DNA of 64,000 nucleotides. It comes from Streptomyces caeruleatus (lineage in GTDB: Bacteria > Actinomycetota > Actinomycetes > Streptomycetales > Streptomycetaceae). Positions within the stretch are counted from its first letter, which is position 1, and every line of letters starts with the position of its first letter. Under the pieces are notes generated by a model. That model worked only from the letters and a program-made list of their open reading frames with translations, was not told where the DNA came from and did no database searches. The stretch is taken from the NCBI RefSeq assembly GCF_001514235.1, contig NZ_KQ948933.1:1-64000 (forward strand), given 5' to 3'. Below are positions 10,126 through 19,200 of this stretch, one piece after another. The position numbers and the translations under genes are program-made.

Positions 10126-11487
10126 TCAGGCTCTGATGATCCCCAGTACCTCGTCCCGCACCTTGGCCATCGTCGCCTCGTCCCGGGCCTCCGCGTTGAG
10201 GCGGAGGAGGGGTTCGGTGTTGGAGGGGCGGACGTTGAACCACCAGTCGGTGGTGGTGACGGTGAGGCCGTCGAGTTCGTCGAGGGTGACGCCGGCCTGG
10301 GGGCCGTAAGTGGCCTTGATGGCGGCGAGGCGGTCGGCCTGGTCGGTGACGGTGGAGTTGATCTCGCCGGAGCCGGTGTAGCGGTCGTACTGGTCCACCA
10401 GGGCGGACAGGGGGCCGTCCTGGCCGCCGAGGGCCGCTAGGACGTGGAGGGCGGCCAGCATGCCCGTGTCGGCGTTCCAGAAGTCCGCGAAGTAGTAGTG
10501 GGCGGAGTGCTCGCCGCCGAAGATGGCGCCGGACTTGGCCATCTCGGCCTTGATGAAGGAGTGGCCGACGCGGGTGCGGACCGGGGTGCCGCCGTTCTCC
10601 TTGACGACCTCCGGGACCGACCAGGACGTGATCAGGTTGTGGATGATCGTGCCCTTGCCGCCGTGCTTGGCGAGCTCGCGCGAGGCCACCAGGGCGGTGA
10701 TGGCGGACGGCGAGACGGGATTGCCGTTCTCGTCGACGACGAAGCAGCGGTCGGCGTCGCCGTCGAAAGCGATGCCGAGGTCGGCGGATTCGTCCCGGAC
10801 GCGCTTTTGGAGGTCCACGATGTTGGCCGGGTCGAGCGGGTTCGCCTCGTGGTTCGGGAAGGTGCCGTCCAGCTCGAAGTACATCGGGACGACGTCGAGC
10901 GGGAGGCCGCCGAACACGGTCGGGACCGTGTGACCGCCCATGCCGTTGCCCGCGTCCACCACGACCTTCAGGGGGCGGATGGAGGTCAGGTCGACGAGGG
11001 AGCGGAGGTGGGTCGCGTAGTCCTCCAACGTGTCGCGTCGGGTGATCGTTCCCGTGCGCGCTGCCGGGGCCGGGGCACCCGACTCCATCCAGCCCTCGGC
11101 CAGCTCACGGATCTGCGCGAGGCCGGTGTCCTGGCCGACCGGGGCCGCGCCCGCGCGGCACATCTTGATGCCGTTGTACTGGGCCGGGTTGTGCGAGGCC
11201 GTGAACATCGCGCCCGGGAGGTTCAGCGCGCCCGAGGCGTAGTACAGCTGGTCCGTGGAGCACAGGCCGATCTCGGTGACGTCGACGCCCTGGGCCGCGG
11301 CGCCGCGCGCGAAGGCGCCGGCCAGGCCGGGGGACGAAGGGCGCATGTCGTGACCGATGACGATCGCGCTCGCGCCCGTCACCTCGACGAAGGCGGCCCC
11401 GAAGAGCTCGGCCAGTGACTCGTCCCACTGGTCCGGGACGACCCCGCGCACGTCGTACGCCTTCACGAGCTGTGACAGATCAGCCAC
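10126..11487 (-). CDS. manB: phosphomannomutase/phosphoglucomutase
   Basis: Converts mannose-6-phosphate to mannose-1-phosphate for GDP-mannose. The alpha-D-phosphohexomutase signatures are all present: active-site serine loop TASHNP, metal loop DGDADR, sugar loop GGEHSAHYYF and phosphate loop RPSNTEP. The GTG at 11487 (MADLSQLV) was chosen because AGGAGGG lies six bases upstream; a TTG two codons earlier is possible. With manA downstream and a mannose-1-phosphate guanylyltransferase gene at 25.6 kb, the whole GDP-mannose route is in this window. Confidence 0.96.
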   Translation of the reverse strand: MADLSQLVKAYDVRGVVPDQWDESLAELFGAAFVEVTGASAIVIGHDMRPSSPGLAGAFARGAAAQGVDVTEIGLCSTDQLYYASGALNLPGAMFTASHNPAQYNGIKMCRAGAAPVGQDTGLAQIRELAEGWMESGAPAPAARTGTITRRDTLEDYATHLRSLVDLTSIRPLKVVVDAGNGMGGHTVPTVFGGLPLDVVPMYFELDGTFPNHEANPLDPANIVDLQKRVRDESADLGIAFDGDADRCFVVDENGNPVSPSAITALVASRELAKHGGKGTIIHNLITSWSVPEVVKENGGTPVRTRVGHSFIKAEMAKSGAIFGGEHSAHYYFADFWNADTGMLAALHVLAALGGQDGPLSALVDQYDRYTGSGEINSTVTDQADRLAAIKATYGPQAGVTLDELDGLTVTTTDWWFNVRPSNTEPLLRLNAEARDEATMAKVRDEVLGIIRA

Positions 11488-11600
11488 GGCCAACCCTCCT
11501 GAAAGTCCTATCGGTCACCCCAAACTACCCGTCCCCACTGACAGCGGGACCTGCGGCCACTCACTGGACCCCGAGACGTAACCTCAGGTCAGCGCGGAGA

Positions 11601-13217
11601 TCAGGGCAGCATCCAGTCCAGCACCGGGGAGCTCTGGCCGACCACGAGCAGGCACATGACCAGCAGCAGGCCCAGGCTCCACGGCAGGACCCGCCGCAGC
11701 AGGTCCCCCTCCCGGCCCGCGAGCCCCACGGCGGCGCAGGCGATGGTGAGGTTCTGCGGCGAGATCATCTTGCCGAGCACACCACCTGAACTGTTGGCGG
11801 CGGCCAGGAGTTCCGGCGACAGCCCCGACTCCCGGGCCGCGGTGACCTGCAACGCGCCGAACAGCGCGTTGGCCGAGGTGTCCGACCCGGATACGGCCAC
11901 ACCGAACCAGCCAAGCACCGGGGAGAGGAAGGCGAGCCCGGCGCCGGCGGCGGCCACGAAGTAGCCGATGGTGGCGGCCTGGCCGGAGAGGTTCATGACG
12001 TACGCGAGGGCCAGCACGGACGTCACCGTCAGGATGGCGAACCTCAACTCGCGTACGGTCGCGCCCCACTCCCTGACGGCCACGCGCGCGTGCACGCCGA
12101 GAACGAACGCCGTGCATACGCCCGCTATCAGCACGAGCGTGCCGCCGGTGGACACGATCGGCCAGCTGAAGACGTTCCCGCCGACCGGCTCCCCGTCCGG
12201 GTTCGCGACGTTCAGGAAGGGCCAGTCGTACGTCTGAGTCGCCTTGGCGAGCCAGTCCTTGACCACCGGGATCTGCGCGACGGAGAAGATCACGACGATC
12301 AACGCGTACGGCGCGTAGGCCCGTACGACCTCCGGCCGCGGATCGTCCTCGTCCAACTCCTCACTCCGCGCGCCGGTCAGCACGGACGCGCGTACCGCCT
12401 CGGTGGCGGGCACACGCGCGTGCGGTACGGCGACCAGGGCGCCGGCGCCGGCCAAGGCGGCGCCGATGTCGGCGAGTTGCGCGGAGATGTAGTTGGAGGC
12501 AGCGAACTGGGCGACGGCGAAGGAGAATCCGCAGACGAGGGCGGGGACCCAGGTCTCCCGCAGTCCGCGCCGTCCGTCCACGAGCCCGACCAGCACGAGC
12601 GGCACGACCAGGGCCAGCAAGGGCGTCTGACGCCCCACCACGGAGGCCACGTCGTCCAGTGGCAGCCCGGTGACCTGAGCCAGCGTCACCACCGGCGTGC
12701 CCATCGCACCGAAGGCCACCGGCGCGGTGTTGGCGACCAGGGCGACGACCGCCGCCCGCACCGGTTCGAAGCCCAGCGCGACGAGCATGACCGAGCAGAT
12801 CGCGACGGGCGCCCCGAACCCGGCGAGCGCCTCCAGCAGGGCCCCGAAGCAGAAGGCGACGACGAGCGCCTGGATGCGCGGGTCGTCGGAAAGCCGCCCG
12901 AAGGACCTGCGCAGGATGTCGAAGTGCCGGGTGTGGACGGTCATCCGGTACACCCACAGGGCGTTGACGACGATCCACAGGATGGGGAACAGCCCGAAGA
13001 CGGCGCCCTGGACGGCGCTGGAGAGCGTCTGGTCGAGCGGCATGCCGTAGGCGAGCCAGGCGACCAGAACGGCCGCCAGAAGTCCTGTGAGCCCCGCCAG
13101 GTGCGCTCTCATCCGGACCCCGCCCAGCAGGACGAGGACGATCACGAGCGGCAGCGCGGCCACGAGGGCGGACAGGCCGAGCGAGTCGGCGACGGGTTCC
13201 AGTTCCTGGACGTACAC
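11601..13217 (-). CDS. lldP: L-lactate/glycolate permease family transporter
   Basis: A proton-coupled importer for lactate (family also moves glycolate). About twelve to fourteen membrane segments are visible, with the family regions GALLEALAGFGAPVAI, VANTAPVAFGAMGTPV and ANSSGGVLGKMISPQNL. The start was set at GTG 13217 (MYVQELEPVADSLGLS) because GGGGAGG lies five bases upstream and the N-terminus then lines up with E. coli LldP. Two upstream in-frame ATGs fall inside operator-like palindromes (13232-13274), so they are unlikely starts. No lactate dehydrogenase gene is adjacent. Confidence 0.9.
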   Translation of the reverse strand: MYVQELEPVADSLGLSALVAALPLVIVLVLLGGVRMRAHLAGLTGLLAAVLVAWLAYGMPLDQTLSSAVQGAVFGLFPILWIVVNALWVYRMTVHTRHFDILRRSFGRLSDDPRIQALVVAFCFGALLEALAGFGAPVAICSVMLVALGFEPVRAAVVALVANTAPVAFGAMGTPVVTLAQVTGLPLDDVASVVGRQTPLLALVVPLVLVGLVDGRRGLRETWVPALVCGFSFAVAQFAASNYISAQLADIGAALAGAGALVAVPHARVPATEAVRASVLTGARSEELDEDDPRPEVVRAYAPYALIVVIFSVAQIPVVKDWLAKATQTYDWPFLNVANPDGEPVGGNVFSWPIVSTGGTLVLIAGVCTAFVLGVHARVAVREWGATVRELRFAILTVTSVLALAYVMNLSGQAATIGYFVAAAGAGLAFLSPVLGWFGVAVSGSDTSANALFGALQVTAARESGLSPELLAAANSSGGVLGKMISPQNLTIACAAVGLAGREGDLLRRVLPWSLGLLLVMCLLVVGQSSPVLDWMLP

Positions 13218-13231
13218 GGGCGCCTCCCCGG

Positions 13232-13274
13232 TTTCCGTCATGCGGAAAGCGATTTCTCGTTCCGGCATACGGAA
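13232..13274 (-). promoter_or_regulatory. twin TTCCG-N5-CGGAA palindromes upstream of lldP
   Basis: Two inverted repeats, TTTCCG-N5-CGGAAA (13232-13248) and TTCCG-N5-CGGAA (13260-13274), lie with centres 27 bp apart just upstream of the lldP ribosome-binding site. The half-site and 5-bp spacing resemble operators used by several IclR-family regulators, but no regulator gene is adjacent. This is probably a carbon-source-responsive operator. Confidence 0.55.
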
Positions 13275-13409
13275 TGGTCGTGTCCGCGACAAGTTCCCGT
13301 CAATGGCTGTGCGTCATTCAACGAGACGAACGCGGGAGACGGAGACGAACAGGCGAGAAGCGCGCGCGGGAGAGCGGGGAGAGCAGGGAGAGCGGGAGGA
13401 GGAGGCGAT

Positions 13410-13510
13410 CCGGCTGTCAGGTGTCCAGCGACGATCCGGTCGCCAGGCGTCGGCGCCGATTCGGTCGCCAGGTGTCCGGCGCCGATTCGGTCGTCAGTTG
13501 TCCGGCGAGC
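13410..13510. repeat. four tandem 26-bp units at the DUF3499 3' end
   Basis: Units start at about 13410, 13436, 13461 and 13487, with lengths 26, 25, 26 and 24 bp, sharing CGGTCGCCAGGTGTCCGGCG. The last unit contains the end and stop codon of the DUF3499 gene, so the array looks like stepwise duplication of the gene end into the downstream gap. Confidence 0.7.
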
Positions 13511-13871
13511 GCAGCACCCGCAGATGCCCCCGCCGCGCGACCTCCATCGGGTCGGCCCCACGGCCACCGCCCCCGCCGGCCTGGGCCGCCCGCTCCTGCG
13601 GACGGGCCGCCTCGCGCACGGCGTTGGCAAGCGCTTCCAGGTCGTCGCCGCTGGGGCGGGCCGGAGCCGAGCCGTCCAGCAGCCTCACGACCTCCCACCC
13701 GCGCGGGGCGGTGAGGCGCTCGGAGTGCTCGGCGCACAGGTCGTAGCAGTGGGGTTCGGCGTAGGTGGCGAGCGGGCCGAGGACCGCGGTCGAGTCGGCG
13801 TAGACGTACGTCAGCGTCGCGACGGCGGGGCGGCCGCAAGCGGTGCGCGAACAGCGACGTACAGGGCTCAC
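13494..13871 (-). CDS. DUF3499 family protein
   Basis: A short actinobacterial protein of unknown function. The conserved core reads RRCSRTACGRPAVATLTYVY, then HCYDLCAEHSERLTAPRGWE; the CxxxxC and HxxxLCxxH spacing suggests a bound metal. The GTG at 13871 was chosen because family members, including the mycobacterial one beside whiB2, begin just before RRC; no good ribosome site is visible there, and upstream in-frame starts exist. The C-terminal third is Gly/Arg-rich. The 343-bp region 13872-14214 between this gene and the divergent metallopeptidase gene holds promoters only, as far as I can see. Confidence 0.85.
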   Translation of the reverse strand: MSPVRRCSRTACGRPAVATLTYVYADSTAVLGPLATYAEPHCYDLCAEHSERLTAPRGWEVVRLLDGSAPARPSGDDLEALANAVREAARPQERAAQAGGGGGRGADPMEVARRGHLRVLRSPDN

Positions 13872-14214
13872 GACGTTGGACGGTACCGCACTCTTGAGCG
13901 GGCCGCGACGACTCTCCCCCAGGTCACTCCACCGTGTCGTGCTGTGAATCACCCCACACACCCCTTCTGTCCCAACTCGCTGACCTGCAAGGAAGCCTGC
14001 CTCCGAGATCCCGAACATCCCTGGGGCCGGTCACCACTCATCACAAACCACGTCAATTACCTCGCCGATGACGGTCTCGGAGAGATACGGAAACGAGCCC
14101 AACCTTGGCTGGAATGGTCATCTGCCGACATGCCGTACGAGCGGCCGAACGCCACCCCTGCCACGACATGGGTATCGGACAGGCGGAGGCCACGAGGACT
14201 ACGCTTCAGCAGTG

Positions 14215-14658
14215 ATGGACACCCCTGTACCGCCCCGTGCCGCCGGCCCCGGGCCCCGCCGCCGTGATCGCCACGGGCGGGGCATGCGCGGCCCGATCGC
14301 ACCGCCCCAGGTCCCGCTGGCCGCGAGCCGTGCCGACGTCTTCGCCGACCTGGTGCAGGACTCCGTGGAACGCCTCGAACGCCGCTGGCCGCAGCTGGCC
14401 GACATCGATTTCCTCGTCCTGGAAGTTCCCCGTCTGGACGGCCGGACCTGGAACGACGAGGCGGTCCCCCTCGGCGGCACGATTCCCGCGCGCGAGGGGC
14501 GCCCGGGACGGGTGGTCATCTACCGTCGGCCGGTGGAGATCCGCACGAAGGGGCGGGACGAGCGGGCGGCACTGGTCCACGAGGTGGTCGTGGAACAGGT
14601 GGCGGAGCTGCTGGGCCTGACCCCCGAGACGGTCGACCCCCGCTACGGCGAGGACTGA
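14215..14658 (+). CDS. metallopeptidase-family (zincin-like) protein with degenerate motif
   Basis: Belongs to the small zincin-like family found beside DUF3499 and whiB in actinobacteria (Rv3259-type). Residues 45-147 form the domain: DIDFLVLEVPRLDGRTWNDEAVPLGGT and RDERAALVHEVVVEQVAELLGL. Family members with proven motifs carry HExxH; here the helix reads HEVVVEQ, so the second zinc histidine is absent. Either a distal residue replaces it or the protein is not a peptidase. ATG 14215 is preceded only by TACGCT about 10 bp upstream, so it may be read from a leaderless transcript. The N-terminal 25 residues are Arg/Pro-rich. Confidence 0.8.
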   Translation: MDTPVPPRAAGPGPRRRDRHGRGMRGPIAPPQVPLAASRADVFADLVQDSVERLERRWPQLADIDFLVLEVPRLDGRTWNDEAVPLGGTIPAREGRPGRVVIYRRPVEIRTKGRDERAALVHEVVVEQVAELLGLTPETVDPRYGED

Positions 14659-14684
14659 CGACCCGGGCCCGCCGGGACCACCGC

Positions 14685-16220
14685 CTACTTCTGGAGCACC
14701 GAAAGGTCCTCGTCCGCCTCCGGCACCGCCACCATCCCCCGGTCGTCCGGCAGCGTCTGCACGGTGAAGCCGGACACGCCTTCCGTCGTCGCCACCAGCG
14801 TCCGCGACGCGTACACCGGTCCGCCCGACACCGACTCCACCGTCAGCGCGTACGTGCCCTTCAGGCCGCTCGGCGCCGGAATCTCCAGGTCCTGGGTGGT
14901 GCCGGACTTGATCGTGTACGTCTTCGAGGTCGCCGTACCGCTCTCGCTGCCCGCCGACGCCGTGACCTTGACCTGCGCCGTGCGGAACGGCGCCGTCACG
15001 GACAACGTCGTGCCCTTCGCGCTGTTGTCCACCGCCGTCGCGCGCGCGCCGACCGGGCGGCTCGCGGGTATGAAGGCCGTCTCCTGCTTGGCTCCCTTGC
15101 CGCGCACCACGCGCAGCGCCGCGACGACCGGCACCGACTGGTCCGTGGGTGTCAGGACCAGTGACCCCGTCTCGCCCCGCATCACGTCGCCGAGATCGAC
15201 CGCACTCGTCATACCTGCCTTGACGTGCAGCGTCTCGTTCCCGGCCGGGGTGATCGGTCCGGACGGCGAGGCGAGGCGCACCTTCAGGTCCGCGTCGGCG
15301 TCGCCCGGGGTGAAGACGACCAGCCGCACCGACGTGGCGTCCTTCGGGATGCCGGGCAGCACCAGACTGGCCGCGGGGTCGGCGGACGCTGCCAGCCAGT
15401 CCCCGCCGAGCTTGTCGTCCAGCGCCTGCACCGACGCCCCGAGCCGCCCGCTGCGCACACTCACGTGCACGGTCACGTTGTCCTGCTTCTCGCCGGTCAG
15501 CGTGGAGAGCAGGATCGGCTCGCCGGAGTGCGGCTGGACCGTGATCCCCTCCCCCGCCGTGCTCTCGATCGCGCCGTCCTTGCCGTAAAGATCGATGTCG
15601 ACGACGGCGGCGGAGTCGTCGGGGTTGGTCAGATGGACGTAGTCCGTGCGGTCGGGGGCCGTGCTGGCGCCCGGGAACCAGAACTCGGTGTCGGGGGCGG
15701 TGCAGTTGACGCCCTGGAGACCCCGGCCGGTGCCCGCGGCGACCTCCGTGGTCTCCTGCACGGTCCAGCCGGGCGCGAACTGTCCGTCGGCGGTCCCGAT
15801 CAGTGCCGGTGAGTCGGCCCCGGACGCGTCGCCGATGACCGGCCTGCCCGGCTCCTTGGCCTCCAGGACCGGCTTGTCGGCCTTCGCTGTCTTGTCGGAC
15901 TTCCCGGCCTTGCTCGCGTCGTCGGCCTTCTTGCCCTTGCCGTCCGCCGTGGCGGCCGACTCCTGCGCCGCGGACCGCAGTTCCGCCTTGCCGTCACTCC
16001 CCGTGCCCTTGGTGACGGGCGTGAACGACGTGTACGTCGTCTCGGCGAGGTCCGAGGTGCTCGGCGCCGGGCAGAGCAGGCTGGTGCGCTCCACGGGCAG
16101 CTCGGCGGCCGCCTTGGCGGTGTTCGCGCCGGACGCGTCCGGCGTGGTGAGCGCCGCGAGCCCGGTGACGGCGGCGAGGGCGGTGCCGCCGGCGATCAGG
16201 GACAGGGTCGTGCGGTTCAC
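14685..16220 (-). CDS. DUF5719 family exported protein
   Basis: An exported protein of unknown function, 511 residues. It has an N-terminal hydrophobic segment (LSLIAGGTALAAVTGLAAL), a low-complexity Lys/Asp/Ala stretch near residues 95-125, then repeated beta-rich stretches (about 150-480) with phrases such as YVHLTNPDDSAAVVDIDLYG that look like Ig-like or beta-sandwich modules. It overlaps the stop of the upstream glycosyltransferase gene by 4 bp (ATGA), so the two are translationally coupled and probably work together at the envelope. Confidence 0.85.
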   Translation of the reverse strand: MNRTTLSLIAGGTALAAVTGLAALTTPDASGANTAKAAAELPVERTSLLCPAPSTSDLAETTYTSFTPVTKGTGSDGKAELRSAAQESAATADGKGKKADDASKAGKSDKTAKADKPVLEAKEPGRPVIGDASGADSPALIGTADGQFAPGWTVQETTEVAAGTGRGLQGVNCTAPDTEFWFPGASTAPDRTDYVHLTNPDDSAAVVDIDLYGKDGAIESTAGEGITVQPHSGEPILLSTLTGEKQDNVTVHVSVRSGRLGASVQALDDKLGGDWLAASADPAASLVLPGIPKDATSVRLVVFTPGDADADLKVRLASPSGPITPAGNETLHVKAGMTSAVDLGDVMRGETGSLVLTPTDQSVPVVAALRVVRGKGAKQETAFIPASRPVGARATAVDNSAKGTTLSVTAPFRTAQVKVTASAGSESGTATSKTYTIKSGTTQDLEIPAPSGLKGTYALTVESVSGGPVYASRTLVATTEGVSGFTVQTLPDDRGMVAVPEADEDLSVLQK

Positions 16221-19200
16221 TGCTGGCTCCCGTCGGAACGCTCACTGCCGTGCGGTTGCTGCTGCGCCGGGTCGTACGTGCCGTCGTAACCCTGCTGGTA
16301 CGTCTGGTCGTACGAGGAGTCGTACGACCCCGTCGGGGCCTGCCCCCCGTACGCGTACGGGTCGTACTGGCCGCCCTGGTACGGATCCGCCTGGTACGTC
16401 TGGTCGTAGGCGCCGCCCGCCGGGTACTGCTGGCCGGGCTGGTACTGGTCGCCGCCGTAGCCGCCGTATCCGGCGCCCGCGTGACTGGGCGTTTCCCACT
16501 CGCCGTAGGACTGCTGCTGCGGAATCGCGGCGGCGGGCGCCTCCGTCGGCGGGGGCGGGAAGTCGCCGCCCTGACCGGTCTCCTCGGCCTCGGCCTGGGC
16601 ACGCAGCCGGCGGGCGCGGCGGCCCTCGCCGGCCATGGCCTCGGCCGGGACGGGTTGCTCCTCGGGCAGGTCGTCGTCGATGTCGCGGCGGCGGCCGGGA
16701 AGGGCCATCACGACGAGGACGAGGGCGAGGAAGCCCTGGGCCCACAGCCAGGCGGTGTGGGCGATCGGGTCGTCGTAGGTGACGTCCAGCCTGCCGCCCT
16801 CGGTGGGGAGCTCGAAGCCCTGGGCCCAGCCGTCGAGTGTGGTCGGCGTGAGCGGCTTGCCGTCCAGGGTTGCCGTCCAGCCGTCGTCGGCGCTGTCGGC
16901 CAGGCGCAGGACACGCCCGTCGGAGCCGCCCGGGATCGTGGTGTGGATCTCCGTGGGCCCGGCGGCGACGGACCGGGACTCGGCCGAGTCGGCCCCGGCG
17001 ACGATGGCGGCGCGGGACACCTGCCGGTCGATCCGCCACAGCGCGCTGCCGTTCTGCTCGCTCAGCCGCGACAGTCCCGGCGTGGCGTCCAGCACGCGCG
17101 TGACCTCGCGCGGGGCGCCCTTGTGGACGAGGACGTAACGCACCGCGAACGCGCCCAGTTGGTCGGCCTGGTCGGCGCCGGAGCCGGCGACGAGGTTGGC
17201 GACGATCTTGTCGAGCTTGGCGTTCTCCCCGTCCGCCGCGGCGAGTTCGGCGTCGCCGAGGCGGGCGCCGGAGCCGCGCACGAGCATGTAGCCGACGTGG
17301 GCCGGGGAGTCGCTGTCGAGGACGAGGGTGCGGGCCTGGTCGCGGGTGTTGCTGTCCTCGGCGACGAACGCGGGCACCTGCACCGGGTCGCGCCGCTCCA
17401 GCGGTCCGTCGGCGCCGCCGATCATCCAGCCGGCGGCCACGAGCAACGGTCCCGCGGCCGCGGCGAAGGCGATCAGCGCGGCGACCGGCTGACGCCAGCC
17501 GAAGCTCTGCTCGGCCACACGCGCGCGTGCGCCGTCGGCGCCGAGCAGGGCGGCCGCCAGGAGTGCGATGCCGTAGACGAGGGTCGCGGGGCCGGCCCAG
17601 GTGGAGCCGTTGGACAGGGCCGCGAAGACGAGGCCCACGAGGGCTACCGCCCAGGCCGTCCAGATTCCGAACTGGCGCTCGGAGCGCAGCAAGGCGGCGA
17701 GCGCGGCCAGGACGACGCCGATGAGCATCAGGCCGCTGACGGTGCCGGGGCCGCCGGGGCTGGCGCCGAGCAGGTCCAGCGCGGACGCGGCCGAGGGGCC
17801 GTACTCCAGACCGGCCTCCTGGAAGAAGCCGAACGGGAGCAACGACAGCGACCAGGGCGCGAGGACCAGCAGGGGGACGCCGAGCTGGGCCAGGAAGCGC
17901 AGGCCGTAGGCGGTGATGTCGGAGCGCCGCACCGCCAGGAGCCCGATTCCGAGGGCCAGCGCGATCGGCCACACGATCGGGGTGAAGGCCGTCGTGATCG
18001 TCAGCAGCAGGGCGTACGCCCAGGTGGCTCGCCAACTGCCGCGCGCACCGGAACTGTTCGTGAGGCCGCTCGCCGCGATGCCGGCGCGCGCGATGAGCGG
18101 CAGCAGGACGGCGAGGACGGCGGTGCCGAGACGGCCGCCCGCGAGCGCGCCGGTGGCGGCGGGCAGGAAGGCGTACACGACGGCCGCCCACGCGCGCAGG
18201 AGGCGGGACTCGACGAGCGGGCGGGAGGCGAAGTAGGCGGTGAGGCCGGCCAGCGGCACCGAGCAGACCAGCAGGACGGTGACCGCGAGCCCGGTCGAGC
18301 CCAGCAGCACCGAGGCGAGCATCGCCACGACCGCCAGGTAGGGCGGCGCGGACGTGGCGCCACCGGCACCCACCGGGTGCCAGGCGTCGACATAACGTGA
18401 CCACAGCTCACCGGAGTCGGCCGGCGCGGGCAGCAGCGCGCCGCCCGCGAGCGCGCCGCCGCCGAGCAGGGCGCGGCAGGCGATCAGCGAGACGAACAGC
18501 AGCACCAGGAAGAGCACCGGGCCGGGCTTGCGGGCGACGCGCTTGAGGCGGGCGAACTGCTCGACCTCCAGGAAGTCGGCGTCGTCGCCGCCGGGCCCGG
18601 ACTCGATGGCGCCGCCGTGCCGTCCCGCGCCCGCGGCCACCTCGGGGTCGGAGCTGCCGAAGAGGCTGCTCGCGGCCTGCTCGACGGTGGCCCGCACGGT
18701 CGCGCCGGGCGGTGGGAACAGGGCCCGCAGCTCGCCCTTGTCGATGACGGGGCTCCCGCGCCTGCGCCGTCCGGCGATGATCCGCTCGGGGCGCAGCAGG
18801 GTGCCGACCAGACCGCGGATCTCGTCGAGGGCCTGTCCGGGGACCTTGCCCACGAGGTAGGCCAGGGTCCGCAGGACCGTGCCGAGCACGAGGCGCAGCA
18901 GGACCCAGGGCAGCACGGCCGTACGGGTGTTGACGAGCAGGGTGTAGACGGCGCCCGCCTTGTCGACCTTGTGCGGGGAGGCGGCGGTGCGGCCCACGCA
19001 GTCGACGGTGCGGCGCTCGCGGGAGGACGCCTCGGCGTGTCGTACGACTGCCTCGGGGGCGACGAGGACGCGGTGGCCGGCGGCGGTGGCGCGCCAGCAC
19101 AGGTCGACGTCGTCGCGCATCAGGGGCAGGCGGCGGTCGAAGCCGCCGAGTTGTTCGAAGACGTCGCGCCGGACCAGCATGCCGGCGGTGGACACGGAGA

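Noticed and set aside
13238..13292. Longer N-terminus of lldP from ATG 13241, ATG 13268 or TTG 13292
   Set aside because: No ribosome site, start codons fall in operator-like palindromes, and family alignment favours GTG 13217.
12090..14267. 725-codon plus-strand frame across lldP and DUF3499
   Set aside because: Low-complexity Arg/Asp/Gln/Gly composition, antisense to real membrane and DUF3499 proteins.
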